Shown here: positions 23,720 to 34,725 of the stretch, piece by piece
Position numbering within the stretch: position 1 is the stretch's first letter
Layout: each line of letters starts with the position of its first letter
Assembly: GCA_007570785.1 (NCBI GenBank)
Contig: ML660201.1
Coordinates: forward strand, 41,244,863 to 41,308,862
Direction of reading: 5' to 3'
DNA: 64,000 bases
Source of the DNA: Antilocapra americana
Lineage: Eukaryota > Chordata > Mammalia > Artiodactyla > Antilocapridae
Notes under the pieces: model-generated
Told to the model about the DNA's origin: nothing
The model's database searches: none
Seen by the model: only the letters and a program-made list of their open reading frames with translations
Program-made: the position numbers and the translations under genes

Positions 23720-24760
23720 GGAGATGGAGAGGGTATATAACTTCTTTTTATAAATTCTTTTGTACTATTTAATTTTTTAAATACTAGCAGATATAGTTGT
23801 CAAACTAAAATACAATTCATGCACCATAAAATTTTCTCTTTTAAAGTGTATAAATTCAGTGGTTGATGTTACATTCTCATTTCACGATCATCACCACTGT
23901 CTTATTCCAGAACTAAATTTTGTCACCTCAGAAAGAAACCCATATTCATTAGCAGGCACACTCATTTCCTCAGTTATTTCTTCCTTTCCCATAGCTCCTA
24001 ATCTACTTTCTGTCTCTATGGATTTGCATATTTGAAACATTTTGTATACATGGGGTTATATAATACATGATATTTTATAACTGGCTTATTTTACTTAGCA
24101 TAATGTGTTTGGAATTCATTCATGTTGTTTGTTTCAGTACTTAATTCCTTTTTATTGCTTAATAACATTCTGTTGTATTTGTTTATCTGTTCATCAGCTG
24201 ATCAACTTTTGGGCTGTTTGTGGTTTTTAGCTGTTAGGAATATGCTGCTATGAACATTGACGTACAGGTTGTTGTTTGAATATATGCTTTCATTTCTTTT
24301 GAGTATGAAATTCCACCTAGGAGTGGAATTTCCATGTCATATAGTAACTCTGTGCTTAACTTCTTGAGGAACTGCCAAATTGTCTTTCACAGAGGTTGTG
24401 CTAACTTTACATGGTCACCACCAACATACAATTGTTCCTGTTTCTTGGCATCCTCACCAACATGTGTGATTGTCTGCCTTTTTGATCGTAGGCACCCTGG
24501 AATTACGAAGTGGTATCTCATTGTGCTTTTGATTTGCATTTCCTTAATGACTAGATACTGAATGTCTTTTCATGAACTTATTGTCTGTTTGTGTATCTTC
24601 TTTGGAGAAATGTCTATTCCAATTCTTAGCCCATTTTCAATTGTATTTGTCTTTTTATTGTTGATTTGAAAGAGTTTTTTATATATACTGAATACTAGAC
24701 CCTTATTATGTGTAGGTTTTCTTATATTCTCTTGTGTACTGGTAATTTTACACTTATATT
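23720..24760 (-). mobile_element. L1M-type LINE 3' region
   Basis: Reverse complement of a mammalian L1 3' end over about 1 kb. Diagnostic words on the + strand include 'cacctaggagtggaatttcc', 'cttgaggaactgccaaattg', 'agtggtatctcattgtgctt' and 'tcttctttggagaaatgtct'. The open frame at 24334-24561 is an antisense artefact of it. Confidence 0.88.
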
Positions 24761-24783
24761 TACTATGTTCTATTAAAAGGATT

Positions 24784-24982
24784 GGGCTTCTCTTGTGCTC
24801 AGCTGGTAAAGAATCTGCCTGCAATGTGGGAGACCTGTGTTCGATCCCTGGGTTGGGAAGAGCTCCTGGAGAAGGGAAAGGCTACCCACTCCAGTGTTCT
24901 GGCCTGGAGAATTCTGTGGACTCTATAGTCCGTGGGGTTGCAAAGAGTCAGACATGACTGTGTGACTTTCACTTTGTCACTG
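24784..24982 (+). mobile_element. Bov-tA SINE with target-site duplication
   Basis: Complete + strand copy: 'gggcttctcttgtgctcagc' head, 'gatccctgggttgggaagag' middle, 'gttgcaaagagtcagacatg' end and a 'ctttcactttg' tail. Flanked by attaaaaggatt (24772-24783) and attaaaaagatt (24983-24994), 11 of 12 bases identical. Confidence 0.93.
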
Positions 24983-24999
24983 ATTAAAAAGATTGTCCA

Positions 25000-27695
25000 G
25001 TACACAATAGCTGACATTTTGAAATAATTAAGTGATATTTTAAATAATAAAATGACAATTTAAATAATAAATTACTAGCTTTAAAAATTATTCTCTCAGG
25101 GAAAGTACGTGAATTTATACTATTATAATATGTTGCTCACAGATTAACAGCTGACAGTTTTACCTTGGCACTGCTTTTTTCAAGGTTACTATGAAATAGG
25201 ATTAGGGACAGTTTACCAAATATTAAGAACTTATTCAAAGCATAATCTAGACCCGAGACATATATAGTCCTACAAACACACAGGTGATCACTTATATCAA
25301 ATAGATGCTTACCCTCTTTTGGTGATGGCTTAGCTACATTTGAAATGGACTTTGTCTTGAATAGTCACTTAGCTTTTGTCTATTGATATGACCAAACTTC
25401 AAATTTTGAGCCCCTTCCAAGCAAATAATTTGCCCGTTTAAATGCTCAGGGTATGGCCTCATTTTACAGTGCCATAAAATGAAATTTAAAAAGCCTCTCT
25501 AGAGAGCTGTGATTACCATTTTTTCTTTAGTTGTTAGCCAAGCTAATAAATATTCTTAGCAGTTCTGTCATCACATGTCATATAAAACTAGACCTAACGT
25601 TAAGATCTAAGAGAGGATCCCAAGTACTACAGCCTTCTATGCAGCTTGAGAGGAATAAGTGATCCACCTGATCCATCAAACACTTGGATCTTCAGAAGCA
25701 GAGCTTTGCACACCCTCCCCCTGACTCCACGAAGGTTGTGAGAAGGGGCCCTTGAAAGGTTTAGCTTGCTGAGGATAGGCTGGCTGGCTGGGAAGTGAAG
25801 TTATAACTGCATGGCCCTGGGGTGCTGTATGTTCCCAGCTGTCACCAAGGAAACACTTAGCTGTGATTGGAGATAGTCACATAAGCCTCTCTTCCACCAT
25901 GTAAGGCTGTCTTCCATCATAAATATGTATTATTTTTTTTTCCAATTCCTGACCAATGGCTTTCCAGTCTTCCTGCTTCCCTGGCTCCCTAGCATCCCTC
26001 CTTAGGTACTCCAGCACAGGGTCTCTCTTTTCAAAGGTCTCCATTAAAGCCTGGGGCCTTTGTCAAATTCTTGACAGCCAGTAATTCATAAAGGAAAAAT
26101 GAATTACCTGAGTTTTGGCATAGCTGTAGGGCAAGAGAGTTGTTTGGAAGTGACTGCTGTAGGCTATTAAGACAGCTACTTAGCTTTTAGGGCTGGCATG
26201 AGAAGGATGAAAAGTAATGAGTTAACCTGCTAAGAATTTGGCCATTTTAATCATTAGAGTCTGGGTATACTTTGTCTCCATTTATACAGAGTGGGGAAAC
26301 ACTTATCTTGATAAGCAGGGATTTATCTCACCCCACCTCTCAGTGGCTGCCTGGACTCAGAGTAGAATGGACTCCTTTATGTAGCAAGGGGAATGGGCAT
26401 GCTTTGTATGAGTAAGAAAAAGAAAAAAAAATTCATTGGTATTTTTTCAAAGTTCTTATCAGCAAAGAGCATTACTGAGAAATCCGATAGGGTAGTGATG
26501 ACATTGAGTTTTATTCCTACCAGGAATGCACAGATGGCTGGAGTTAGAAGCTATTCATTTTTAGCACATATCTCTCATTAATGTTAGTGGAAATTACAAC
26601 AGGCCTACCAAAGGGGGAAAATAGAGGAGAGTCTGCTGTATCAAATAAATGGACATCATTTTTGCGCAAAGGTCGCATACTTTGAATAATTACTTTCTGT
26701 AATTATAACTTCCTGTAGTTAGTTTATTCTTCTTTCTGAATTTGTATGTTGTCATTGGTATTTTTAATGACCTGAAGAAAAGCATTTCAGCAAACTGCCC
26801 AGGTCTGAGACGTATAATTAGTCATTGCAACTTGTGGGATCTTTTGTGAATAACTCATTGGAGATGTTTCTACATAAAAGTTCCCCTTGATTAATTACCC
26901 AGGAAATGCTTCCAGTTCATACGTATTTGTAAATCTGTATCATAAAATACTCCATTCCTAACATTTCAGTCAGTGAGAAACTTGTGACTTTAAAAAAAAA
27001 AAAAACAGCTTGTGTTTAGGTGTTGCCAGGACTTTAATCAATTTCTACCAAACAACAGTATGGAAACTAATTGCCAACAGCCAGGAAATCTAGTTCCTAG
27101 TTGTTGTACCTCTATATTCAGGATGGGAACAGAAGATTCAAATTAAAATGTAGTATCTAAAAACGAAAAGAAAGTTCAATTAGAAATAAACTCAGTTAAT
27201 TAAAAATGCAAGCAACATAGGAGTTGAATTCAGCATGGTACAAAATTTTAGTAAAAATTTAATACATTATTTTCTAATAGCACATTGCTTTCCTCATGGG
27301 GTAAACTTTGGATATGCTGAATTTATAGGATTTCTGATTTCTTCATTTGGGAAAGAGGAGAATCTTTTTTACTTGTGATCTCCTGTTTGGATGAAGAAGA
27401 ATTCTGATTTTATAAGGTGATTTTATAAGTTCAACAAATGGACTTAGTACTGAGAATCACTGCATAGGGTGAAAAGTGATATTAAGACCACTTAACAGAG
27501 CAAAACACCTACTTTTGGCAAATTATTTTTCCAAACTTTACCTTGAATCTTAAATGTTTTATATTCATCTTATTAATATTGAAGGTATTTTTTTCTCATA
27601 GCAGTAAAAAAAAAAAATCTGACATTACCTACTGGTATAGAAATATCAGTTTATACAGTTTATACAGAAGAACTTTAGTTCTTCTGTTTAAATTA
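25000..27695 (+). other. ERC2: Intron sequence without recognised genes
   Basis: AT-rich at both ends, slightly GC-richer at about 25650-26060. A T-run at 25931-25940 and A-runs at 26407-26430 and 26992-27005 were seen. I could name no repeat and support no exon. Confidence 0.55.
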
Positions 27696-27699
27696 CCCT

Positions 27700-28010
27700 A
27701 TGTGAAAGTGGCGCAGTCATGTCCAACTCTTTGCAACCCCAGGAACAATACAATCCATGAAATTCTCCAGGCCAGAATACTGGAATGGGTAGCTGTTCTC
27801 TTCTCTAGGGCATCTTCCCAGCCCAGGTATTGAACCCAGGTCTCCCACTTTACAGGTGGATTCTTTACCACCTGAGCCACTAGGGAAGCACTGGGATACT
27901 GGAGTCAGTAGCATATCCCTTCTCCAGTTTATCTTCCTAACCCAGAAATCAAACCAGGGTCTCCTGCATTGCAGGTGGATTCTTTACCAGCTGAGCTACC
28001 AAGGAATCCC
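27700..28010 (-). mobile_element. Bov-tA3-type dimeric SINE
   Basis: Minus-strand copy with one BovB-type 3' end at 27700-27790 and two tRNA-type heads, at about 27820-27892 and 27950-28010 ('gctgagctaccaaggaatcc'). Two heads in tandem mark the Bov-tA3 type. Confidence 0.88.
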
Positions 28011-28204
28011 AAATAACACTATAACTATATTTAATAGTCATTCATCACTATCCCATAAGTCATTTATAAAATGTTATTAAACTTCAATTATTCCCCAAAC
28101 CTTTAGCCATTCACTGGATAAATGGTTTCCTTGGACGCTGCATGAGGAAGATTTCCTCCCGTCTTTCCATCTTTCTTCGTAATCTCAAAAGTTTTTAGTC
28201 TCTT

Positions 28205-28490
28205 GTAGAAATGCCTGCAATGCAGGGAACCCTGGTTCAATTCCTGAGTCGGGAAGATGCCCTGGAGAAGGGATAGGCTACCCAATTCAGTATTCTTGGG
28301 CTTCCCTGATGGATCAGATGGTAAAGAATCCACCTGCAATGTGGGAGACCTGGGTTCAATCCCCTTGAGGAGAGCATGGCAACCCACTCCAGTATTCTTG
28401 CCTGGAGCATCCCCATGGAAAGTGGAGCCTGGCAGACTGCAGTCCATGAGGTCACAAAAAGTTGGACACGACTGAGCCACTAAGCACAGC
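28205..28490 (+). mobile_element. Bov-tA-type dimeric SINE
   Basis: Plus-strand copy: a partial first head from 28211, a second head from about 28298 ('gggcttccctgatggatcag') and the 3' end at 28420-28490 ('aaaaagttggacacgactga'). It lies head-to-head with the minus-strand copy at 27700-28010. Confidence 0.88.
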
Positions 28491-28639
28491 ACAACAGTGT
28501 CTTTTTTCAAAATAGAGTCTGCCTAAAGAAGAGATGCCTTTGCAGGCACTTCATAAATGTGTGTGTGTGAGAAATAACTAAATAAGTATGTAGGTATATT
28601 GGCGTATATGTTTATGTGAACTAAATGTAAGTAGCCTGT

Positions 28640-28720
28640 GTGCATGCAGGCTCAGTCGCTTCTGCCATGTCTAACTCTTGGCTACCCTGTGGACTGTATA
28701 GCCTGCCAGGCTCCTCTGGG
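28640..28720 (-). mobile_element. Bov-tA SINE fragment
   Basis: Minus-strand piece: 'ggctcagtcgcttctgccat' through 'agcctgccaggctcctctgg'. It stops abruptly where a + strand BovB fragment begins. Confidence 0.8.
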
Positions 28721-28884
28721 GCAAAGGGCAGAAGAAGAAGGGCGTGACAGAGGATGAGGTGGCACTGAGTCCATGGACATGAATTTAAACAAACTCCAGG
28801 AAGTAGTGAAGGCAGGGAGGTCTGGAGCGTTGCAGTCCATGGGGTCGCAAAAGCATTGACACAACTTAGCGCCTGAAGAACAAC
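28721..28884 (+). mobile_element. BovB LINE 3'-end fragment
   Basis: The + strand reads 'gacagaggatgaggtggcac' and 'ggcagggaggtctggagcgt', then the BovB 3' end with 'atggggtcgcaaaagcattg'. This is LINE 3' sequence, not SINE, since it includes the basic C-terminal coding part. A (gt)n run of 12 bases follows at about 28885. Confidence 0.8.
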
Positions 28885-29109
28885 ATGTGTGTGTGTGTAT
28901 CTTCTGATGCAAGAAATGCAGCATTTGCTGTGTTTTTTTGTGGTGAGAAGAGAAGATGTTTGGAACTGCTGATGGGGAGTGGTGGTGATATGGCTTTAGG
29001 AAAAGTCTTATATCTGGGTAGTGGTGCTTTTGTTTGTAGTGGAAGGTTTATCCTGATTAGCTCTAAAAAGAAATTAGCAAGCAAAGTAAATCCAAGAATA
29101 GCAATGATA

Positions 29110-29310
29110 GTTTAGGAAAATAACGTGAGTTTTGAAATATAACAGACTGGGATAGAACTCAGCTCTTTCAAATGGAAGAGTCCTCTAAGCGTGTTGGTTA
29201 ATGGCTCATCCTCAATTTTATTGTCTGTTATAAGGATAAGAATATCTGCATCACAAAGTGGTTTTGAGGATTAAACATGTACATTGTCTAGTCCAGAGAA
29301 ATGCTAAGAA
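29110..29310 (-). repeat. MIR SINE
   Basis: Reverse-complement MIR order on the + strand: 'tcctcaattttattgtctgt', then 'gttttgaggattaaacatgt', then 'gtctagtccagag'. Confidence 0.65.
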
Positions 29311-29392
29311 AATACTTCCTTCTATAGCACACATGCTGCCTTGTAAAGCACACGTGCTGAGTGTTGGTGGCTGCTCTATTGGTTTTAGGTGG

Positions 29393-29703
29393 GCTTCCCT
29401 GATAGCTCCTTGGTAAAGAGTCCACCTGCAATGCAGGAGACTCTGGTTTGATTCCTGGGTCGGGAAGATGCGCTGGAGATGGGATAGGCTACCCACTCCA
29501 GTATTCTTGGCTTCCCTTGTGGCACAGCTGGTAAAGAATCCACCTACAATGTGGGAGACTGGGGTTTGATCCCTGGGTTGGGAAGATCGCCTGGAGAAGG
29601 GAAAGGCTACCCACTCCAGTATTCTGGCCTGGAGAATTCCATGTTCTGTATAGTCCATGGGGTCGCAAAGAGTTGAACATGACTGAGTGACTTTCACTTT
29701 CAC
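29393..29703 (+). mobile_element. Bov-tA3-type dimeric SINE with target-site duplication
   Basis: Two tRNA-type heads (29393 and about 29510) followed by one BovB-type 3' end and a ctttcactttcact tail. Flanked by tttaggtgg (29384-29392) and tttagatgg (29704-29712), 8 of 9 identical. Confidence 0.92.
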
Positions 29704-29712
29704 TTTAGATGG

Positions 29713-31725
29713 AAAAATATTCCTAAAAGTTGGGCCACTCTGCCTCGTGGAGCTACAGAAGCATTGCTGTCCAAATGGAAACTAGGAAGGAGATGAAAAA
29801 CTGGATGCTCAGGACCTTCCTGCATCCCTCCTAGTAAAGATCCTATGACAACTCTAGTATGGAGGATTGAATCTCTAAAAGAAATAGTCAGGGAAGGAGA
29901 AGCATTAGAGAAAACGTTGATGATCCTGTGGTCAGGAATCTGCAGATAGGCTCTGGAGGAGGTCTAAGAGGTCACCGTGTTTTAGGAAACTTCCTATAGC
30001 AGACAGAAGTCTAGGCTGGCTCTTGGTATTCTCTGATTGTCTCAGTTTGAGTAATCACGATCAAGTGGAAGACCTTTTCATAATGGCAGTTGAGAGAACA
30101 GGAGTGCATTGATTCCCTGGAAGGACAGATGGGATGAAATCTGTCCAAGTATATACTATGGAGTGGCTGAGAGTGGTCCTAACTTATATAACAGAGCTGA
30201 GTCCTGCTCCATAAACTTAGGGAGTCAAGAAATGCCACATCTTTATAGCTTTTAAAGCAACTTAGACCCCAGACTTGAGGCAAACAACCAATAGTGCAAA
30301 GGCAGATGTATGATCCAAATGCCACCTCCAGAAGCCTTCATTAACCCCGTCACTGCCTCCTGAGGTCTGAACTTTTAACGGTAAAACTGAGATAACCCAG
30401 GACTGCAGAAAGGTTCCATCTTCATGGCGTGAAGTCCCAGTGCATGGTGTTGAGGGTATGTGGGCCTTCTTTCCAGGAGCTTTGTCCAGCACACAGTATA
30501 TTTAACAGGTGTCACTGAGCAAAGGTTTATGTTCCTATAGTAAGCCAGCCTAGATGTATGGAGAACCTAAGCCGCTTTTACTGTTGTTATTCTTTTCATT
30601 ATCATTTAGATAATTTCATTTCATTATAGATCCCTTACTGTCTGCCAGGCATTCTCCATGCCTTATCTCACTCTTATTTTTCCTTTGAGTGTAATTTTAC
30701 TATTCATATACTATCCTATGGATAAGAAAACAAGAAAAGCAATTCATCTGTTGTAGGTCCTTCAGTGAAGAAATGGTTCTTCTGCATTTTGAACCCATGC
30801 AGTCAGATGCCAAGTCATTCTGTCCCATTGTCACTTTGGATTTGTCATTAGTTGAAGCTCCTGGAACTAAGCCAGGGCCCTCCTGTTTCAGCCTGGATGG
30901 CCTGTTGGTACTGCTTTTGAAAAGCAAAGGAAAGGCATTGTTCTGCTTTCAAGCAGAATCTCCAGGTTGGTCGGGGCTCCAGTTAATTAAGAAGCAAGTG
31001 AAGGTCAACCATCTGCACCTCCCGAGGATTATGAAGATGCTGTACAGTGGAGGGTGCCTTACCTTAGTACTCAACATGGAGACATTTCAAGAAGCTCTAA
31101 CTGAGGAAACCTGGGGACCAGCTTAGTGACAACCAGACCTAACTGCTTTTGTCTCATAACTCACCTGGCAATCCCCAGTGACACTGAAGGTCTTAGACGT
31201 GAGTGAGTGTGTGAAAGTCACTGAACTGCTCTGAGTAATAATCTCAGTAATCTCACCTGCCATATGGGCAAGACAGAGACATGATTCCTGTTCCTCTTGC
31301 TCTTTAATGCTGTATCAGTCATTTCCAGCCGATATCTTTGTTTTTTTTAATTGCATGTTTAAAAATTAGGATGCTTATAGTAGAGAAGAATATTTATGCA
31401 TTTTGTTAGCTATGCCTCTTCTCACTGAACATCCATAGCTTACAGGTCAAACAAATGATTATACTAATACTTGCTTAGAATGAATCTGAGGCTAAAAGGT
31501 GTGTAAGTGAAAAACATTTACAGAAATATATTACATAGTAGGTATATGCTGTAGCAAAAATCAGTGAGATTACACACTAATGACTGAAGTTTGGGAAACT
31601 ATGATTAACATTATTATTTCTCAGATTGTGTACCTCAGAGCAACAATTCAGCAGTAAGATATTGAGGGATAAGAATTTGCATCAAATAAGTCTAATGATA
31701 TCTTACTATGTCTCTTTTTGGAGAT
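29713..31725 (+). other. ERC2: Intron sequence without recognised genes
   Basis: No exon supported. The 117-codon open frame at 30773-31126 resembles no protein I know and overlaps the end of a MIR-like repeat. Worn MIR pieces are probable at 30590-30790 (+) and 31200-31290 (-). Confidence 0.5.
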
Positions 31726-31729
31726 TCAC

Positions 31730-32650
31730 AGTTCAGTTCAGTCACACAGTTGTGTCCAACTCTTTGCAACCCCATGGACTGCAGGATGCCAGGCACTCCT
31801 ATCCATGACCAACTCCTAGGGCTTGCTCAAGCTCATGTCCCTTGAGTCGGTGATGCTATCCAACCATCTTATCCTGTGTTGTCCCCTTCTCCTTCCACCT
31901 TCAATCTTTCCCAGCATCAGGGTATTTCCCAAGGAGTCAGTTCTTTGCATCAAGGGGCCAAAGTATTGGAACTTCGGCTTCAGCATCAATCCTTCCAATG
32001 AATATTCAGGACTGATTTTCTTTAGGATTGACTGGTTTGAGCTCCTTGCAGTCCAGGGGACTCTCAAGAGTCTTCTCCAACACCACAGTTCAAAAGCATC
32101 AATTCTTCGGCGCTCAGCTTTCTTTATGGTCCAGCTCTCACATCCATACATAAACTGAAAAAACCATATCTTTGACTATATGGACCTCTGTCAGCAAAAT
32201 AACATCTCTGCTTTTTAATGTGCTTTCTAGGCTAGTGGAGGTGATGGAATTCCAGCTGAGCTATTTCAAATCCTTAAAAGAGGATGCTGTGAAAGTGCTG
32301 CTTTCAACATGCCAGCAAATTTGGAAAATTTTCTTGAAGAGATCTCTGTCTTTCCCATTCTGTTGTTTTCCTCTATTTCTTTGCGTTGATCACTGAAGAA
32401 GGTTTTCTTATATCTCCTTGCTATTCTTTGGTACTGTGCATTTAGATGGGAATAGCTTTCTTTTTCTCCTTTGCCTTTTGCTTCTCTTCTTTTCTCAGCT
32501 ATTTCTAAGGCTTCCTCAGACAACCATTTTGCCTTTTTGGATTTCTTTTTCTCAAGTATTGTTTTGATCACTGCCTCCTGTACAAACCTTGTCCATAGTT
32601 CTTCATACACTCTTTTCAGATCTGATCCCTTGTATTCACAGTGCACTTTT
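31730..32650 (-). mobile_element. Rearranged BovB LINE with an inverted middle segment
   Basis: Three blocks. 31730-32230 is the 3' end of BovB on the minus strand (YGCESWTIKKAERRRIDAFE region onward). 32231-32328 is a middle BovB piece on the plus strand ('aggtgatggaattccagctg'). 32329-32650 is an upstream piece on the minus strand again (AQYQRIARRYKK, KEIEENNRMGKTEI). Compared with the copy at 12.5 kb, about 230 bp is missing between the upstream and middle blocks and about 860 bp, including the catalytic part of the reverse transcriptase, between the middle block and the 3' end. Both joints fall at short shared words (about ctag and aaaatttt). The open frame at 32266-32646 is chimeric across one joint. 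No clear target duplication was seen. Confidence 0.88.
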
Positions 32651-32654
32651 TATA

Positions 32655-33410
32655 ATAGTAGAGGCTCTGAAAAGTCCTGCAGCATAAGAAGCTAGTTCAT
32701 ATTTATTTCTGTCATCAAGGCTTATTGAAGCCTAGCCTTTCTTTTCTTGTTTTCTGTTTTTGTTTTGTTAACGGTTATTAACATCTCCCAGAGTTAGTGC
32801 TGCCATAACACTTTCTGTAAATCACTGAGTGAAGAAAAACATCACCAAGTGAAACTGAAATAGGTGGCATTAAAGTGATGGATTTTGGAAGTAGTTAAAT
32901 GTGTTAAGGCAGTTGTGTGGGAAGTGGTTTGTTCTGTCTGTTCACACAATTGAAGGGAAGTGGCTTGCACCCTCCTTGGTAATTCTGCCATTTGGGTATC
33001 CTTCATTGATTTTCACTTTGTCAACAGCTCACCACTGATTCTGTTTTACTCACTGACATTAGACTAAGAGTTACAAGAGGTATGAGTTATGAGAAGAGTA
33101 GTGGAAAGAACATGCATTTATTTTTGCAGTGGGTTGTCATGGGGATAAATACTTAGGAAAGTATAAGGATGTGTACATTTCCATAACCCCTCACTGGCCG
33201 TAAGTTAGGGCTTCCAAATGCCTTAGGTTACACTGGTGAAAATGTTTTGGAAGATTTTTGGGAAATGGAAAAAATAAGTCTGTTAGGTAGATACTGAAGT
33301 AAGTAGTCCCTAAGAACTCTCTGAAAATGACAGTAAAAGGATTGGGAAATGATTCAAAAGATTAGTACAAACAAAATAAAGGTTTAAAATGTTAAAAAAA
33401 AATAGCATAT
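32655..33410 (+). other. ERC2: Intron sequence without recognised genes
   Basis: I see no exon and no repeat that I can name here. Confidence 0.5.
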
Positions 33411-33424
33411 AATTTGGACACTGG

Positions 33425-33590
33425 TTAATGTCCAAATATCTGCTGTCTAATATGGTAGCTTCTAGCCACATGTGACTATTTACATTTAAATTAACTAAGA
33501 TCAAATAATCTTGAAAGTCAGTTTTATAGTTGTAGTAGCGCAGCCACACATGACAAGTGGCTACTGTACTGGACAGAACAGAGCAGTTCC
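33425..33590. mobile_element. hAT-Charlie-type DNA transposon relic
   Basis: Has inverted ends: 'gctgtctaatatggtagctt' near 33441 and 'gtggctactgtactggacag' near 33556, with a 'cacatgtgactatttacatt' interior. This is the pattern of a small non-autonomous hAT element of old mammals. I do not assign the subfamily. Confidence 0.6.
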
Positions 33591-33654
33591 ATAAAAAATA
33601 AAAATAAAAGTAAATAAAAAAATTCTGCTAGGTAGCACACATGGTGAGAGAATT

Positions 33655-34265
33655 CTGATCTGGTCCCCATGATTTCTGCGCCCTAGTTTTCACACTCTTG
33701 AATAACCCCCTCCACCTGAGTGTGGGCAGGACCTGTGCCCTGTATGTAGCAAATAGAACATGGCAAAAGTAATGGATGCCGCTTCTTTGAATAAGGTACG
33801 TTGTATGGCAGAGATGATGGATATCACTCCTGTTGCAAGACTCTTCCTTAGCAGATTGGAGAGAGAGATTCTCCTGCTGACCTCAGAGAACCACACAGCC
33901 ATGTGAATTGCCCAAGCAGGGTGACACATGGCAAGTAACGATGAGCTGCCTCTTGGACCTGCGGACAGCCTCCAGCTCCAGCCAGCCGCCGGTGAAGAGC
34001 TGGGAGCTTAATTCCTACAGCTGCAAAGAAGGGAATTTTTCCAATAACCTGACTGAGCCTGAAAGTACGGTCTTCTCCATTTAAGCCTACAAATGAGAAA
34101 TGCAGTCTGGCTAACATCTTGATTTCAGCCTGGTAAAACCAGGGGCACAGGGACCAGCCAAGCTGTGCCTGGACTTCTGACTTACAGAAACTGTGAGATA
34201 ATAAATAAGTGTTTGTTTTAGGCTGCTAAATTTGTGGTAATTTGTTAGGCAGCAAGGGAAAACTG
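33655..34265 (+). mobile_element. MLT1-type (ERVL-MaLR) solo LTR
   Basis: Recognised by its 3' part: 'cttacagaaactgtgagata', 'aataaataagtgtttgtttt', 'gctaaatttgtggtaatttg' and 'ggcagcaagggaaaactgat'. The 5' part, from about 33661, is more diverged. No internal retroviral coding sequence lies next to it. The LTR carries a potential polyadenylation signal (aataaa) in sense with the host gene near 34199. Confidence 0.78.
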
Positions 34266-34410
34266 ATTTGGTGTTAGTCTAAACTATCTTTGGGAAGTTC
34301 TGATATAAGCTGTGCCTCAGATGGCCCAAATCTTAAAGAGAGCATAACTTACTTATTGAGGCTGGTGCTTTGCCTCCCTGTTAGGGGGGAATAAAAAGGA
34401 TTTTATCTCC

Positions 34411-34429
34411 AAAAAAAAAAAAAAAAAAA
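34411..34429 (+). repeat. Poly-A run (19 bases)
   Basis: A homopolymer followed by 'caaaacccacatatatatag'. It could be the tail of an insertion, but no element is recognised just upstream. Confidence 0.7.
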
Positions 34430-34524
34430 CAAAACCCACATATATATAGATAGATCTAGCCAGAATGACCCATTTACTTTTGTGGCAAAGCCCTCATAAT
34501 AATATACCGTAATATAACATACTA

Positions 34525-34725
34525 GATGAGACCATGAGCTTAGGCGTCATAGAAATGATAGCTTGGATTATGGATCCTCTGCTTATTAGCTATATTATGT
34601 TGGGTCAATACTTAACCTCTCTAAGCCTCATTTTCATTATGTATAAAAGGATGGTGTTTTAAATGAAATTATATTTTTATGGTGCCTGACACATACTATG
34701 ACATCTGGAAACAGAGGGCAGTTTT
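34525..34725 (-). repeat. MIR SINE
   Basis: Reverse-complement MIR: 'acttaacctctctaagcctc', 'attttcattatgtataaaag', 'ggtgcctgacacatactatg'. Confidence 0.75.

Noticed and set aside
32266..32646. 126-codon minus-strand frame as a lysine-rich gene
   Set aside because: It is BovB linker sequence that runs across the inversion joint into unrelated frame.
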